Positions 54,521-63,161 of a DNA stretch of 64,000 bases are shown one piece after another. How positions within the stretch are numbered: position 1 is the stretch's first letter; every line of letters begins with the position of its first letter. The position numbers were made by a program, and so were the translations under genes. Source of the stretch: Pasteurella testudinis DSM 23072 (GTDB taxonomy: Bacteria; Pseudomonadota; Gammaproteobacteria; Enterobacterales; Pasteurellaceae); assembly GCF_900176075.1 (NCBI RefSeq), contig NZ_FWWV01000035.1, positions 62,001 to 126,000 of the forward strand. Reading direction: 5' to 3'. The notes beneath the pieces are model-generated. The model made no database searches. It saw only the letters and a program-made list of their open reading frames with translations, and was not told the origin of the DNA.

Positions 54521-55630
54521 ATGCAAAACGTAGGTTTTATCGGTTGGCGCGGAATGGTCGGTTCCGTTTTGATGGATCGTATGCAGCAGGAGCAGGATTT
54601 TGCGCATATCAATCCGGTTTTTTTCACTACTTCGCAAGCCGGTCAAAAAGCGCCTGAGTTTGGCGGCAAAGACAGCGGCGTGTTGAAAGATGCGTTTAAC
54701 ATTGACGAATTGAAGGCGCTGGATATTATCGTGACCTGCCAAGGCGGCGATTACACCAGCGAGGTTTACCCGAAACTGCGCGCCGGCGGTTGGAACGGTT
54801 ACTGGATCGACGCGGCTTCTACCCTGCGCATGGAAAAAGACGCGATTATCGTGCTGGATCCGGTCAACGAACATGTGATTCGCGACGGCTTGAACAAAGG
54901 CGTGAAAACCTATGTCGGCGGTAATTGCACCGTCAGTCTGATGTTGATGGCATTAGGCGGTTTGTTTGAAAAAGATTTGGTGGAATGGGTGTCCGTCGCC
55001 ACTTATCAAGCCGCCAGCGGCGCCGGTGCGAAAAATATGCGCGAATTGCTGGTGCAAATGGGCGAATTGCGCGACGTGGTCAAAACCGATTTAGCCAATC
55101 CGGCTTCCTCGATTTTAGAGATCGAAAGAGCGGTTGCCGATAAAATGCGCGGCGATTTGCCGATTGAAAACTTCGGCGCACCGTTGGCGGGCAGCCTGAT
55201 TCCGTGGATCGATAAATTGCTCGACAGCGGGCAAACCAAAGAAGAGTGGAAAGGTTATGCCGAAACCAACAAAATTTTAGGTCTATCCGACAGCCCGATT
55301 CCAATCGACGGCTTGTGCGTACGGATCGGCGCTTTGCGCTGCCACAGCCAAGCATTCACCATCAAAATGAAAAAAGATCTGCCGTTGGCGGAAATCGAGC
55401 AGATTTTGGCGGCGCACAACGAATGGGTGAAAGTGATTCCGAACGACAAAGAAGCGACTTTGCGTGAGTTAACCCCGACCAAAGTCACCGGTACTTTGAG
55501 CGTGCCGGTCGGACGCTTGCGTAAACTGAATATGGGGCCTGAATATTTGGCGGCATTCACCGTCGGCGACCAGTTGTTATGGGGCGCTGCCGAACCGCTG
55601 CGCCGTATTTTGCGCCTGCTGGTGGCATAA
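54521..55630 (+). CDS. asd: Aspartate-semialdehyde dehydrogenase Asd
   Basis: A 369-residue NADPH enzyme making aspartate semialdehyde for lysine, diaminopimelate, methionine and threonine. [21 protein letters not shown] is the dinucleotide site. The active Cys136 is in [30 protein letters not shown]-type C-terminal segment (here [15 protein letters not shown]) has the catalytic His. Length and spelling match the H. influenzae/E. coli group. AAGGA precedes the ATG. It ends in a USS-pair terminator. Confidence 0.97.
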   Translation: MQNVGFIGWRGMVGSVLMDRMQQEQDFAHINPVFFTTSQAGQKAPEFGGKDSGVLKDAFNIDELKALDIIVTCQGGDYTSEVYPKLRAGGWNGYWIDAASTLRMEKDAIIVLDPVNEHVIRDGLNKGVKTYVGGNCTVSLMLMALGGLFEKDLVEWVSVATYQAASGAGAKNMRELLVQMGELRDVVKTDLANPASSILEIERAVADKMRGDLPIENFGAPLAGSLIPWIDKLLDSGQTKEEWKGYAETNKILGLSDSPIPIDGLCVRIGALRCHSQAFTIKMKKDLPLAEIEQILAAHNEWVKVIPNDKEATLRELTPTKVTGTLSVPVGRLRKLNMGPEYLAAFTVGDQLLWGAAEPLRRILRLLVA

Positions 55631-55654
55631 TTTTTCAGCTTTGAATCCGTCTTC

Positions 55655-55691
55655 AAGTGCGGTTGCGATTCGGTAGCAACCGCACTTTTTC
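55655..55691 (+). terminator. USS-pair terminator of asd
   Basis: The 12-bp stem AAGTGCGGTTGC / GCAACCGCACTT with a 9-base loop is followed by five T. Confidence 0.9.
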
Positions 55692-55779
55692 TCTGTTTTC
55701 CTGTCACTTCTTTACTCGAAATCGCGCCGATTACGCGCTACACTAATCAGCATGGTTAAAGCTGATTTAAGGATAGTCA

Positions 55780-56733
55780 ATGGAGCGAGAACCGCACTTC
55801 GGGCAGTTTGCGTTAAAAACGTTGAAGCCGTTTGCCGAACGGTTTACGCTGCAATATGTTGATGGGCAGCGCGGTTGCCGCATTGCCTACCGTTTTTTTG
55901 AACATGACCAACGTGAGCTGACAAATGCGCGCAAACTGATGATTTTGGTCAGTGGGCGCGGCGAGAATCTGTTGAAATGGACGGAAATCGCCTATGATTT
56001 TTATCATCAGGGCTTCGATGTGCTGACCTTTGATCACCGCGGGCAAGGCTATTCGCAGCGCTTGTTGGCAGATCCGGAAAAAGGCTATATCGATCGTTTC
56101 GACTACTATTTGGACGATTTGGATTTGGTGCTGCACAGCGTTAATCAACGTTATGATTACCGGCAACAGATTATGTTGGCGCATTCGATGGGCGGCTTAA
56201 TCGCCACGCTGTATTTGGCAAAATATCCGCACAAGATTGACAAACTGATCTTGAACGCACCATTGTTTGCCTTGCCGTTGAAACATCCGTTTTGGGACAC
56301 GCTGAGCGTGCATTTGATGGTGCTGCTCGGACAGGAGCAGCGCTATGTTTTCGGGCGCACGTCGTATAAACCGCTGGATCCGGAACACAATGATCTGAGT
56401 TTTTGCAAAACCCGTATGAAGTGGACCAATCGGATCAACCGCCGTTTCCCGGAGCTGCATCTCGGCGGCCCGACTTTCCGCTGGGTGTCGCAATGTCTGA
56501 ACCAGTTCGGCAAACTGCCGCGCGCGATTAAGAAAATCAACGTTCCGGTGCTGGTGCTGCAGGCGGAAAAAGAGGTGATTGTCTCCAATCGGCAAATTGA
56601 ACATCACGCCCGATTATTCGCTGATTTGCGGCACGAGATAATCCATAATGCCAAACATGAAATCCTGTTCGAGCGCGATCCGATTCGTACGCTGGCGATG
56701 GATAAGATCGCGGATTTTTTACAACAAACTTAG
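55780..56733 (+). CDS. pldB: Lysophospholipase L2-like alpha/beta hydrolase PldB
   Basis: A 317-residue hydrolase, with nucleophile Ser in AHSMGGLIATLYLAKYP and the family strand FDHRGQGYSQR; the acid and His are expected in VLQAEKEVIVSNRQ and NAKHEILFERD. E. coli PldB cleaves lysophospholipids at the inner membrane. The wide match includes GRGENLLKWTEIAYDFY and RMKWTNRINRRFPELHLGGPTFRWV. No signal peptide. The convergent LysE-family gene ends 10 bases on without an evident terminator. Confidence 0.92.
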   Translation: MEREPHFGQFALKTLKPFAERFTLQYVDGQRGCRIAYRFFEHDQRELTNARKLMILVSGRGENLLKWTEIAYDFYHQGFDVLTFDHRGQGYSQRLLADPEKGYIDRFDYYLDDLDLVLHSVNQRYDYRQQIMLAHSMGGLIATLYLAKYPHKIDKLILNAPLFALPLKHPFWDTLSVHLMVLLGQEQRYVFGRTSYKPLDPEHNDLSFCKTRMKWTNRINRRFPELHLGGPTFRWVSQCLNQFGKLPRAIKKINVPVLVLQAEKEVIVSNRQIEHHARLFADLRHEIIHNAKHEILFERDPIRTLAMDKIADFLQQT

Positions 56734-56743
56734 CATGAATTGA

Positions 56744-57367
56744 TCACGCTGACAGCAGCAACGCGCCTAAACCGCACAACAGCACGCCAATCAGGCGGTT
56801 GACATAAACCTGCTTCGTCAACAAGCGGTTACGGATTGTCGTTGTTGCCAGTAACATGGCCACGGCGGCAAACCAAAACAGATGCGCCAACGACATAAAC
56901 GCACCGTAGCCGATTTGCACGCCCAACGGCGTGTGCGGATTGACGATTTGGCTGAAGGTGCTCAGCACAAACAGCGTGGTTTTCGGGTTTAGCGCATTGG
57001 TGACAAAACCGTTTTTAAAGGCTTGAAGATCGGTTAACACCGCACTTTCGCCCTGTCCGTTTTGCGGATTGGATAAGCTCACATTGACCGGGCGGTGTCG
57101 AAAGGTTTTTACGCCGATGTAGATTAGATACAGCGCGCCCAGCAGTTTGATACTGTGAAACAGCCACGCAAATTTGAGTAACAGCACGCTGACCCCTAAT
57201 AAGGTGTAGCTGACGTGAATCCAGACCGCACTTGCGATGCCGACGGCGGTGACGATACCTGCCCGTTTGCCGTAAAGATAGCTGTTGCGCGTGACCATCG
57301 CAAAATCGCCGCCCGGACTGATCACCGCCAAAATGGTGATGGTGGCGACCGCCAATAATTCCGTCAT
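56744..57367 (-). CDS. LysE/RhtB-family amino-acid exporter
   Basis: A 207-residue membrane exporter. The start at ATG 57367 gives MTELLAVATITILAVISPGGDFAMVTRNSYLYGKRAGIVTAVGIA, with the characteristic S-P-G-x-x-x motif of RhtB proteins. Six hydrophobic segments are seen; YLIYIGVKTFRHR and FKNGFVTNALNPKTTLFVLSTFSQ are others. It probably exports homoserine, threonine or similar. It is divergent from a LysR gene, which is the most likely regulator. Confidence 0.88.
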   Translation of the reverse strand: MTELLAVATITILAVISPGGDFAMVTRNSYLYGKRAGIVTAVGIASAVWIHVSYTLLGVSVLLLKFAWLFHSIKLLGALYLIYIGVKTFRHRPVNVSLSNPQNGQGESAVLTDLQAFKNGFVTNALNPKTTLFVLSTFSQIVNPHTPLGVQIGYGAFMSLAHLFWFAAVAMLLATTTIRNRLLTKQVYVNRLIGVLLCGLGALLLSA

Positions 57368-57487
57368 ATTGCTTTTCTCTGTATTGTTATCGATAAAAAC
57401 AGTTGAAATAAACGCCTGTTTTTTATATCGTACCATCATGTTATTAGCTTATTTTGTCCTGTTTTCAGACAAAATAAAATCGAAATA

Positions 57488-58351
57488 TTGTCACAAGAGT
57501 GTGAGATTTTGGAACAGATTAAAACGCTGCCGCTAAATGCCGTCAAGTTTTTCTATTTCGTTGCCAAATACGGCAGCTTGAGTGCCGCCGCCGAGCAGCT
57601 GCACGTTACCCACGGCGCAGTCAGTAAACAGTTGAAAATCTTGGAGCGGCATCTCGGCGTGCTACTGTTTTTAAAACAGGGACGCAATCTGGTGTTGTCA
57701 AACAGCGGTACGATTTTATATCAATGCTGCCGTGAATCGTTTGCCGGATTGGAAAGTGCGGTTCAACGCATGCAACAGCGGCGCCGGCAGGAACTGGTGA
57801 TTTCGTGCGAGCCGACGCTGGCGATGAAATGGTTGATCCCCAGAATCAGCCGATTTCAGCAACAATATGATTTTAATCCGGTGATTTTGGCCGCCGGCGG
57901 TGCAGTCGATTTCCAACGGCAGGGCATTGACGTTGCGATTCGGCGTAATGATTTCCGCTGGCCGCCGCAGCTTTACGCCGAAAAAATCAGCGAGGAGCAA
58001 ATCGGTTTGGTGCAACGTCCGCACTTAACCCAACTGAAAAAACTGCACACCCACACCCGTGCGCAGGCGTGGCAAAACTGGCGGCAGGTCAGCGGGTTGG
58101 AGAATCGCCGCTATCAGGGCGATATTTATTTTGAGCACTTTTATCTTTCGATTCAAGCGGCGATTGCCGGCATGGGCGCGGCGATTGCCTCACGCTTTAT
58201 GGTGCATGATGAAATCGAACAAGGGATTTTACAGGCGCCGCACGGCTTTATTGCCGACGGTTCGGCGTACTACCTACTGTCGCAAACGGCGTTTGCAACC
58301 TGCCGCAATAAAACCGCGTTTTTACACTGGCTGAAAAAAGAGATGGTTTAG
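57488..58351 (+). CDS. LysR-family regulator (GcvA-like) divergent from the exporter
   Basis: A protein of 287 residues, or 280 if the TTG at 57509 is used. The helix-turn-helix is FFYFVAKYGSLSAAAEQLHVTHGAVSKQLKILERHLG, the order typical for GcvA-type members (L-S-A-A-A-E-x-L, V-S-x-Q-L). The effector domain follows with VISCEPTLAMKWLIPRISRF. Both possible starts are TTG and no clear Shine-Dalgarno is present, so the N-terminus is uncertain; the conserved region begins LPLNAVKFF. Control of the LysE exporter is inferred from layout. Confidence 0.85.
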   Translation: MSQECEILEQIKTLPLNAVKFFYFVAKYGSLSAAAEQLHVTHGAVSKQLKILERHLGVLLFLKQGRNLVLSNSGTILYQCCRESFAGLESAVQRMQQRRRQELVISCEPTLAMKWLIPRISRFQQQYDFNPVILAAGGAVDFQRQGIDVAIRRNDFRWPPQLYAEKISEEQIGLVQRPHLTQLKKLHTHTRAQAWQNWRQVSGLENRRYQGDIYFEHFYLSIQAAIAGMGAAIASRFMVHDEIEQGILQAPHGFIADGSAYYLLSQTAFATCRNKTAFLHWLKKEMV

Positions 58352-58357
58352 GCAAGA

Positions 58358-58406
58358 TCAAGGTGCGGTTGCGAACCGCACTTTAAGCTGAATCTAAGTG
58401 CGGTTG
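58358..58406. terminator. Uptake-signal cluster and hairpin between the lysR-type gene and glxK
   Basis: AAGGTGCGGTT and AACCGCACTTT form a hairpin with a 3-base loop at 58360-58384, followed at 58395 by another AAGTGCGGTT. The first copy has one base inserted against the standard uptake signal. The hairpin probably ends both convergent genes though T-runs are weak. Confidence 0.5.
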
Positions 58407-58416
58407 TGCGGCGAAA

Positions 58417-59550
58417 CTAACGGCTTAAGCGATAAATCCGCGCGATATTTTGCGCGCTGGAAATCAGGTTTTTGCGCCCGTTTGCCAACGTCTCTTCCAG
58501 CGTGCCCAGTTGGGTGATGATCGGGAAAACCGCATCAATGCCGTGTTGATACACCGCTTCGTAATCGTCACGCAGGCAGCCGGAAATGGCGATCACCGGT
58601 TTGTTAAAGCGTTTGGCGGTTTTGGACACGCCGATCGGCGTTTTGCCGTGTACGGTCTGCCCGTCGATTCGCCCTTCGCCGGTGATTACCAGATCGGCAT
58701 CTTGCACCTGCTGCGCCAAATTGACCGCATCGACCACAATTTGTACCCCTGGTCGCAAAGCCACCTTCGGCAATAACAGCAAACCGCCGCCCATTCCGCC
58801 AGCCGCACCGGCACCGGCGGTGTCGGCGATGTTAATGCCGAGCTGCTGCCGAGCGACGGCGGCAAAGTGCGCCAAAGCCTGATCCAATTGTTGCACCATT
58901 GCCGCCGTTGCGCCCTTTTGCGGGCCGAATGTGGCGGATGCGCCCTGTTCGCCGCACAGCGGATTATCCACATCGCAAGCCACTTCGAGTTCGATTTGCC
59001 GTAAACGCGGATCTAACGCGCTCAAATCCAGTTCGGCAAGGCGGTCCAGTTCCGCACCGCCGTAGCCTAACGGCTGTTGTTGCTTGTCGCGGAACGCCAC
59101 GCCCAAGGCTTGCAACATACCCATGCCGCCGTCGTTGGTAGCGCTGCCGCCGATGCCTAAAATAATTTTTTCGACACCTTGATCCAACGCCGCCTTAATC
59201 AATTCACCGGTGCCGTAGCTGGTGGTCAACAGCGGGTTGCGTTTTGCGCTTACGACCAGATGTAAACCGGAAGCGGCGGCCATTTCGATAATGGCGGTTT
59301 TGCCGTCGCCGGACAAGCCGAAAAAGGCGGTGGTTTTATTGCCTAACGGTGCGGTCACTTCCACATTCAGCAGCTTGCCGCCGGTGGCATCGACCAACGA
59401 CTGCACCGTGCCTTCGCCGCCGTCCGCCATCGGTACTTTGACGTATGTTGCGTGCGGAAACACTTTTTTAAAACCGGTTTCAATGGCGTCTGCCGCTTCA
59501 AGTGCGGTCAGGCTCTCTTTAAACGAATCGGGGGCAATGACAATTTTCAT
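58417..59550 (-). CDS. glxK: Glycerate kinase (glycerate 2-kinase, GlxK/GarK family)
   Basis: A 377-residue enzyme phosphorylating D-glycerate. The start MKIVIAPDSFKESLTALEAADAIETGF is near identical to E. coli GlxK. VPMADGGEGTVQSLV, LGIGGSATNDGGMGMLQALG, FGPQKGAT, GAGAAGGMGGG and VITGEGRIDGQTVHGKTPIGV are family marks. Located next to a HAD phosphatase, with 9 bases between. No other glycerate or tartronate gene is near, so the source of glycerate is not seen. Confidence 0.95.
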   Translation of the reverse strand: MKIVIAPDSFKESLTALEAADAIETGFKKVFPHATYVKVPMADGGEGTVQSLVDATGGKLLNVEVTAPLGNKTTAFFGLSGDGKTAIIEMAAASGLHLVVSAKRNPLLTTSYGTGELIKAALDQGVEKIILGIGGSATNDGGMGMLQALGVAFRDKQQQPLGYGGAELDRLAELDLSALDPRLRQIELEVACDVDNPLCGEQGASATFGPQKGATAAMVQQLDQALAHFAAVARQQLGINIADTAGAGAAGGMGGGLLLLPKVALRPGVQIVVDAVNLAQQVQDADLVITGEGRIDGQTVHGKTPIGVSKTAKRFNKPVIAISGCLRDDYEAVYQHGIDAVFPIITQLGTLEETLANGRKNLISSAQNIARIYRLSR

Positions 59551-59559
59551 GATAAATCC

Positions 59560-60378
59560 TCATCGGGAATGCAAGATAAATTTCTCAATCACCTCGGCAA
59601 CGCCGGAACTGTTGTTGTCGGCGGTGATGTAGTCGGCAATCGCTTTCAGCTCGTCCGTGGCATTGCCCATCGCTACGCCGAGACCGGCGTATTGCAGCAT
59701 ATGCAGATCATTACCGGCATCGCCGCAGCAAATAATGTCTTCAGGTTGGATCTGCAAATGTTGCGCCAGACTTGCCACGCCAGCGCCTTTGTTGGCTTGC
59801 GGGTGGATAAACTCAAGGAAAAACGGCGCACTGCGCACGACGGTATAGCGCTGCGAAAGTGCGGTCGGCACGGCGGCGGCGAAAGGATCGAGCCGTTCGG
59901 GCGGATCGATAATCATGCTTTTGATGATCGGTTCGCCGTCTTCCAGTTCGGCAAAGTCCATAATCGTAAAATCAATTCCATTGGAATCGGCTTCGTGTTG
60001 CGTATAAAAACTGGCTTGCGGTGTGATCAGCCCCCGTGTCGGCGAAAAAGCATGGGTATTCAAGCCCATTTGCTGTGCATGCTGCGCCACCCGTTTGGCA
60101 TCTTTGCCGCTTAACATTCGGCTGTTGATCACATAGCCGTCCGTCGCCCGTTCGACCCGTGCGCCGTTAAAGCACAGCACATAATCATCGTCACCGGTCA
60201 TGCCCAGCTGCCGCATATATTTTTGCATGCCGATATACGGTCGGCCGGAGGCTAAAATCACATAAACCCCCTGCGCCCGCGCTGCCGTAATCGCCGCGTG
60301 GTTGCGTGCGCTGATCTCTTTTTGCGTGTTCAGTAACGTGCCGTCTAAATCCAGTGCAATCAATTTGTATTTGCTCAT
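59560..60378 (-). CDS. yidA: Cof-type HAD phosphatase YidA
   Basis: A 272-residue sugar-phosphate phosphatase. HAD motif I is LIALDLDGTLLNTQK, motif II VILASGRPYIGM, with the Lys of motif III in HPQANKGAGVASLAQ, and motif IV ICCGDAGNDLHML. The C2-type cap in the middle has TIMDFAELEDGEPIIKSMIIDPP. The spelling fits YidA. GGAG in AAGGAGAAACG precedes the ATG. A perfect CRP box stands 63 bases upstream but may belong to cpdB. Confidence 0.93.
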   Translation of the reverse strand: MSKYKLIALDLDGTLLNTQKEISARNHAAITAARAQGVYVILASGRPYIGMQKYMRQLGMTGDDDYVLCFNGARVERATDGYVINSRMLSGKDAKRVAQHAQQMGLNTHAFSPTRGLITPQASFYTQHEADSNGIDFTIMDFAELEDGEPIIKSMIIDPPERLDPFAAAVPTALSQRYTVVRSAPFFLEFIHPQANKGAGVASLAQHLQIQPEDIICCGDAGNDLHMLQYAGLGVAMGNATDELKAIADYITADNNSSGVAEVIEKFILHSR

Positions 60379-60440
60379 TCGTTTCTCCTTGCGTTTGCTG
60401 CAAGAATAACACTGCTTTCGGCGCCGACGGAAGATAATTA

Positions 60441-60456
60441 TGTGAGATTAATCACA
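60441..60456. promoter_or_regulatory. CRP box between yidA and cpdB
   Basis: TGTGA-N6-TCACA is a perfect consensus match. With a candidate cpdB promoter at 60505-60532 (TTGCAA, 16-base spacer, TAGAAT) the box centre would be about 90 bases upstream of transcription, an accepted class I position. Regulation by cAMP of an enzyme degrading cyclic nucleotides is noteworthy. Confidence 0.72.
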
Positions 60457-60597
60457 AAATATCACTCTGATCATGACCGCACTTTCGGTTTTTAATGCCG
60501 GCGCTTGCAAGCGCCGACGATTGGCATAGAATAAATCACTTTATCTGAAACGCCATGATATTAAATGGATAATTAACGTTTACATGAGGGAATGGTT

Positions 60598-62553
60598 ATG
60601 TCTTTCAAACCGGCTTTACTGACCACACTGATCGCTGCCGTCTTGTCCGTACCGCACTCGGCTCTGGCGGCGAACGTGGACTTGCGCATTATCGAAACCA
60701 CCGATTTGCACGCCAATATGTTGGATTATGATTACTATAAAGATGCACCGTCCGAGAAATTCGGTCTGGCGCGCACCGCCGATTTAATTGTCAAAGCCCG
60801 TCAAGAGGCGAAAAACAGCGTGTTGGTGGACAACGGCGATGTGATTCAAGGCAGCCCGATGGGGGATTATATCGCTAGTAAAGGCTTGAAAAAAGGTGAG
60901 ATTCATCCGGTTTACAAAGCGATGAACCTGCTGAATTACGATGCCGCCACCGTCGGTAATCATGAATTTAACTACGGCTTGGCATTTATGGATCTTGCGC
61001 TGGCAGGTGCCAACTTCCCATATGTCAGCGCCAATGTGATCGACCTTGCCAGCGGCAAGCCGTATTTCACCCCTTATCTGATCAAAGATTACCAACTGCT
61101 TGATGACAAAGGTGAAAAACAGGTGGTTAAAATCGGTTATATCGGCTTTGTGCCGCCGCAAATTCTGACGTGGGACAAAAAACATCTCGACGGCAAGTTA
61201 GAGGTGAAAGACATCACCGAAACCGCACGCGAGCTGGTGCCGCAAATGAAAGCCGAAGGGGCGGATATCGTGATTGCGTTAATGCACTCCGGTTTATCGA
61301 AAACGGATTATCAGCCGTTGGCGGAAAATGCGGTTGCCTATATTGCGCAAATCGACGGCATTGATGCGATTGCGTTCGGTCACGCGCACGGCTTGTTCCC
61401 GAGCAAAGATTTTGCCGATGTCGCCAATGTCGATTTGGAAAAAGGGACTATTAACGGCATTCCTGCGGTGATGCCGGGATCTTGGGGCAGCCACCTTGGG
61501 ATTATCGATTTGAATTTGAATAATGACAGCGGCAAGTGGCTGGTCACAAACGCCCGTGCCGAAGTGCGCCCGATTTTTGACAACCAAAGCAAAAGTGCGG
61601 TTGCCGCCGCGCATCCCGACATTGTCAAAGTGCTGGCAGAAGATCACAACAATACCCGAGCATATGTCAATCAGCCGATCGGCAAAGCCGCTGACAAAAT
61701 GTACAGCTTTTTGGCATTGGTGCAAGATGATCCGACTATTCAAATCGTCAATCTGGCACAGCGGGATTATGTTAAAAACTTCGTGAAAGGCAATCCGGAG
61801 CTGGAGAAATTACCGGTATTATCCGCCGCCGCCCCATTTAAAACCGGCGGGCGTAAAAACGATCCGACCAGTTACACCGAAGTGGAAGGCGGACAGTTGA
61901 GTTTCCGCAATGCCGCCGATTTGTACCTGTATCCGAATACTTTAGTGGCGCTGAAAATCAACGGCGCGCAGGTGAAAGAGTGGCTGGAGTGCTCCGCCGG
62001 ACAGTTCAACCAAATCGATCCGAACAAAAGCGACGCACAATCCTTGATTAATTGGGACGATTTCCGCACCTATAATTTTGATGTGATTGACGGCGTGAAC
62101 TATCAAGTGGACGTGACCCAACCGGCACGTTACGACGGCGAATGCACACTGGTGAATCCGGCGGCGGAGCGGATTGCGGATTTGACCTTTGACGGCAAAG
62201 CGATTGATCCGAAACAAGAATTTTTGATCGCCACCAACAACTACCGCGCGTTCGGCAATAAATTCCCCGGCACCGACGGCAGCCAGCTCGCCTTTGCCGC
62301 GCCGGATGAAAATCGCACGATTTTAGCCGATTATATTCGCCGTGTGAGCCAAGAAGACGGTGAAGTAAAACCACAAGCGGACAACAACTGGCGCTTCAAA
62401 GCGATCCCGAATGCCAACCTGAACGTGGTGTTTGAAACCTCACCGTCGGAAAAAGCCGCTGCCTTCATTCAACAGCACGCCCAATACCCGATGCAAAAAA
62501 TCGGGCAAGATGATGTCGGTTTTGCTTTGTATCGGTTGGATTTGAGCAAGTGA
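60598..62553 (+). CDS. cpdB: Periplasmic 2',3'-cyclic-nucleotide phosphodiesterase/3'-nucleotidase CpdB
   Basis: A 651-residue periplasmic enzyme hydrolysing 2',3'-cyclic nucleotides to nucleosides. ATG 60598 is preferred since GAGGG lies seven bases before; ATG 60592 is too near. The signal peptide ends HSALA. The metallophosphatase domain has [40 protein letters not shown] and GHAHGLFP. The C-terminal nucleotidase domain has [29 protein letters not shown] and [14 protein letters not shown]. Length fits E. coli CpdB. Confidence 0.96.
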   Translation: MSFKPALLTTLIAAVLSVPHSALAANVDLRIIETTDLHANMLDYDYYKDAPSEKFGLARTADLIVKARQEAKNSVLVDNGDVIQGSPMGDYIASKGLKKGEIHPVYKAMNLLNYDAATVGNHEFNYGLAFMDLALAGANFPYVSANVIDLASGKPYFTPYLIKDYQLLDDKGEKQVVKIGYIGFVPPQILTWDKKHLDGKLEVKDITETARELVPQMKAEGADIVIALMHSGLSKTDYQPLAENAVAYIAQIDGIDAIAFGHAHGLFPSKDFADVANVDLEKGTINGIPAVMPGSWGSHLGIIDLNLNNDSGKWLVTNARAEVRPIFDNQSKSAVAAAHPDIVKVLAEDHNNTRAYVNQPIGKAADKMYSFLALVQDDPTIQIVNLAQRDYVKNFVKGNPELEKLPVLSAAAPFKTGGRKNDPTSYTEVEGGQLSFRNAADLYLYPNTLVALKINGAQVKEWLECSAGQFNQIDPNKSDAQSLINWDDFRTYNFDVIDGVNYQVDVTQPARYDGECTLVNPAAERIADLTFDGKAIDPKQEFLIATNNYRAFGNKFPGTDGSQLAFAAPDENRTILADYIRRVSQEDGEVKPQADNNWRFKAIPNANLNVVFETSPSEKAAAFIQQHAQYPMQKIGQDDVGFALYRLDLSK

Positions 62554-62593
62554 TTTTTTGACGGCAGTTTTTGACGGCTGTTTTTTGACGGTA
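62554..62593 (+). repeat. Three tandem 13-14 bp repeats after cpdB
   Basis: TTTTTGACGG occurs three times with spacers CAG, CTG and TAA, beginning at the cpdB stop. Each copy gives a T-run, so this could assist termination. Confidence 0.6.
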
Positions 62594-62597
62594 ATCT

Positions 62598-62630
62598 GCA
62601 ACAGAAACGTCGTGGCGGCGTTTCTGTTGC
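62598..62630. terminator. Hairpin between cpdB and the GNAT gene
   Basis: Perfect 12-bp stem GCAACAGAAACG / CGTTTCTGTTGC, loop 9. No T-run directly follows, so it may be a transcript-end stabiliser or a terminator for convergent cpdB and GNAT genes. Confidence 0.6.
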
Positions 62631-62636
62631 GCTGCG

Positions 62637-63140
62637 TTACGCTTGATAGCCCAACAGCAGCAAGGTTTCGTGGTGGGTCTGCATATCGGCGATATTCGGC
62701 AGCTCGCCCCAAATCTGAAAACCGCACTTTTGCAGCACACCGACACTGGCAGGGTTGCCTTTAAACACAAAACCCAACAAAGTTGAGAACTGCAGCGGCT
62801 GCATTTGTTGTTGTAAAAACCGCACCACTTGTGTGCCGACGCCTTTTCCTTGCACGCTTTTGTCCAGATAAAAACTGGCTTCGGCGGTGATGCCATAAGC
62901 CGGTCGCCCGTAAAACGGTGACAACGTTGCCCAACCGATCAAGCGGTTATCATGATCGCGCACCGACCAAATCGGGTGGCGTTCGCTGTTGCGGTGAAAA
63001 TCAAACCACGCTTGCCGATCACTGATGCTGATCGGCGCTAAATCGGAAGTAATACGACGGCAGGCAATAGTTTGGTTATAAATCGCGACGATTTCAGCCA
63101 GATCCTGTGAGTGTGATTTTTCAATGTTGAGCGGCTTCAT
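62637..63140 (-). CDS. GNAT acetyltransferase, phosphinothricin/methionine-sulfoximine type
   Basis: A 167-residue N-acetyltransferase. The PAT-family spelling is seen in DLAEIVAIYNQTIA, SISDRQAWFDFHRN, EASFYLDKSVQGKGVGTQVVRFLQQQ (acetyl-CoA loop Q-G-K-G-V-G) and VFKGNPASVGVLQKCGFQIWGELPNIA. Natural substrate is unknown; members acetylate glutamine-synthetase inhibitor analogues. It may be co-transcribed after the histidine kinase gene, 21 bases upstream. Confidence 0.85.
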   Translation of the reverse strand: MKPLNIEKSHSQDLAEIVAIYNQTIACRRITSDLAPISISDRQAWFDFHRNSERHPIWSVRDHDNRLIGWATLSPFYGRPAYGITAEASFYLDKSVQGKGVGTQVVRFLQQQMQPLQFSTLLGFVFKGNPASVGVLQKCGFQIWGELPNIADMQTHHETLLLLGYQA

Positions 63141-63161
63141 TCTACTTCCCTTTATGTTTTG

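Noticed and set aside
60490-60520. Palindrome GGCGCTTGCAAGCGCC upstream of cpdB as an attachment site or terminator
   Set aside because: No mobile gene is near and no T-run follows; it overlaps a possible -35 element, so at most it is an unproven operator.
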